In this document: one piece after another, positions 6,231-6,337 of the stretch
Layout of the letters: every line of letters begins with the position of its first letter
Position numbering within the stretch: position 1 is the stretch's first letter
Assembly (NCBI GenBank): GCA_029256005.1
Contig: JAQSYS010000111.1
Span: 1 to 6,337 of the forward strand
DNA length: 6,337 nucleotides
From: Sedimentibacter sp.
GTDB taxonomy: Bacteria > Bacillota > Clostridia > Tissierellales > Sedimentibacteraceae
Reading direction: 5' to 3'
Translations under genes and position numbers: made by a program
Notes under the pieces: generated by a model
The model's input: the letters and a program-made list of their open reading frames with translations, nothing else
What the model was told of the DNA's origin: nothing
The model's database searches: none

Positions 6231-6241
6231 TGTTAATAACA
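6231..6241 (+). promoter_or_regulatory. 11-base palindrome TGTTAATAACA in the murC leader
   Basis: The sequence is TGTTA, a central A, then TAACA, flanked by an A-run on the left (6226-6229) and a T-run on the right (6242-6246) that extend the symmetry imperfectly. It lies about 52 bases after the predicted +1 and 52 before the murC ATG. A small operator is possible, but no regulator can be named and AT-rich DNA produces such palindromes by chance. Confidence 0.3.
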
Positions 6242-6248
6242 TTTTTAA

Positions 6249-6282
6249 TGAATAATATGAATATATAAAAAAGAATTATTCA
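6249..6282 (+). promoter_or_regulatory. Stem-loop directly before the murC ribosome binding site
   Basis: TGAATAAT (6249-6256) can pair with ATTATTCA (6275-6282) in an 8-bp perfect stem with an 18-base AT-rich loop. The stem ends on the first A of the Shine-Dalgarno AAGGAGA (6282-6288), so it would abut the ribosome site rather than hide it. A stability calculation has not been made. Confidence 0.35.
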
Positions 6283-6293
6283 AGGAGATTATA

Positions 6294-6337
6294 ATGAATC
6301 AAAAATTTAATCATATATATTTTATAGGTATCGGTGG
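6294..6337 (+). CDS. murC: UDP-N-acetylmuramate--L-alanine ligase MurC (3' partial, N-terminus only)
   Basis: MurC adds L-Ala to UDP-MurNAc with ATP, the first step of stem-peptide assembly in the cytoplasm. Only 14 complete codons plus two bases are in the window. They read MNQKFNHIYFIGIG and then GG, matching the conserved MurC N-terminus (H-x-x-F-I-G-I-G-G), the glycine-rich loop of its UDP-binding Rossmann domain. The ATG is preceded by AAGGAGA (6282-6288) at 5 bases. The gene diverges from the tsaE operon and has its own promoter. The short visible part leaves some room for another Mur-type ligase such as Mpl, but the F-I-G-I-G-G pattern and the Firmicute context favour MurC. Confidence 0.88.
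   Translation, partial: MNQKFNHIYFIGIG

Larger units (their letters stand above)
5954..6293. other. Divergent intergenic region between tsaE and murC (340 bases)
   Basis: No gene is supported here on either strand. The region holds one sigma-A promoter per direction with -35 boxes 51 bases apart, a predicted hairpin at the start of each leader, a duplicated 9-base word on the tsaE side, an 11-base palindrome on the murC side, and five copies of GAATAAT/ATTATTC. The 50-odd bases between the -35 boxes (6093-6143) are AT-rich and show no clear site apart from one GAATAAT copy. Confidence 0.8.

Noticed and set aside
5954..6293. Riboswitch, T-box or small-RNA gene in the divergent intergenic region
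   Set aside because: No T-box sequence, known riboswitch core or intrinsic terminator with a U-tract was recognised; only simple hairpins can be supported.
1..6337. Mobile element, CRISPR array, prophage or defence genes
   Set aside because: No transposase or integrase, regularly spaced repeats, terminal inverted repeats or defence-type domains are visible, and the gene content and base composition are uniform.

Overview
The window looks like chromosome from a low-G+C, spore-forming Firmicute, most likely a member of the Clostridia or Tissierellia. I base this on AT-rich sequence (roughly one third G+C by eye), AGGAGG-type ribosome binding sites, sigma-A promoters, a perfect HrcA/CIRCE operator, and a SpoIID-like plus peptidoglycan-binding protein of the SleC-like type found in clostridia. 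The genus cannot be fixed from the sequence alone.

Layout from left to right. (1) 1-1338, plus strand: the 3' part of a cell-wall protein gene with a SpoIID-like domain and three peptidoglycan-binding repeats; its 5' end lies outside the window. (2) 1339-1557: a rho-independent terminator for that gene, then a sigma-A promoter with an extended -10, then a perfect CIRCE operator at the predicted start of transcription. (3) 1558-3441, plus strand: htpG (Hsp90). (4) 3449-3494: a hairpin terminator with T-rich flanks on both sides, shared by convergent genes. (5) 5953 down to 3496, minus strand: a compact operon tsaE-tsaB-rimI followed by a membrane-anchored M15B peptidoglycan carboxypeptidase; tsaE and tsaB overlap by 20 bases, and the tsaB stop codon lies inside the rimI ribosome binding site. 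(6) 5954-6293: a 340-base divergent intergenic region with one good sigma-A promoter per direction and several inverted repeats. (7) 6294-6337, plus strand: the first codons of murC.

Functionally, TsaE and TsaB are two of the three TsaBDE subunits that make t6A37 in ANN-decoding tRNAs (tsaD is not in the window). RimI acetylates ribosomal protein S18. The carboxypeptidase trims peptidoglycan stem peptides, and MurC makes the UDP-MurNAc-L-Ala precursor. The window is therefore mostly housekeeping: translation quality, cell wall and chaperone.

I found no mobile element, CRISPR array, defence system, tRNA or rRNA, and no convincing new biological system. The observations most worth checking are the direct HrcA control implied for htpG and the structured leaders on both divergent transcripts between tsaE and murC, including five copies of a 7-base word in about 190 bases.
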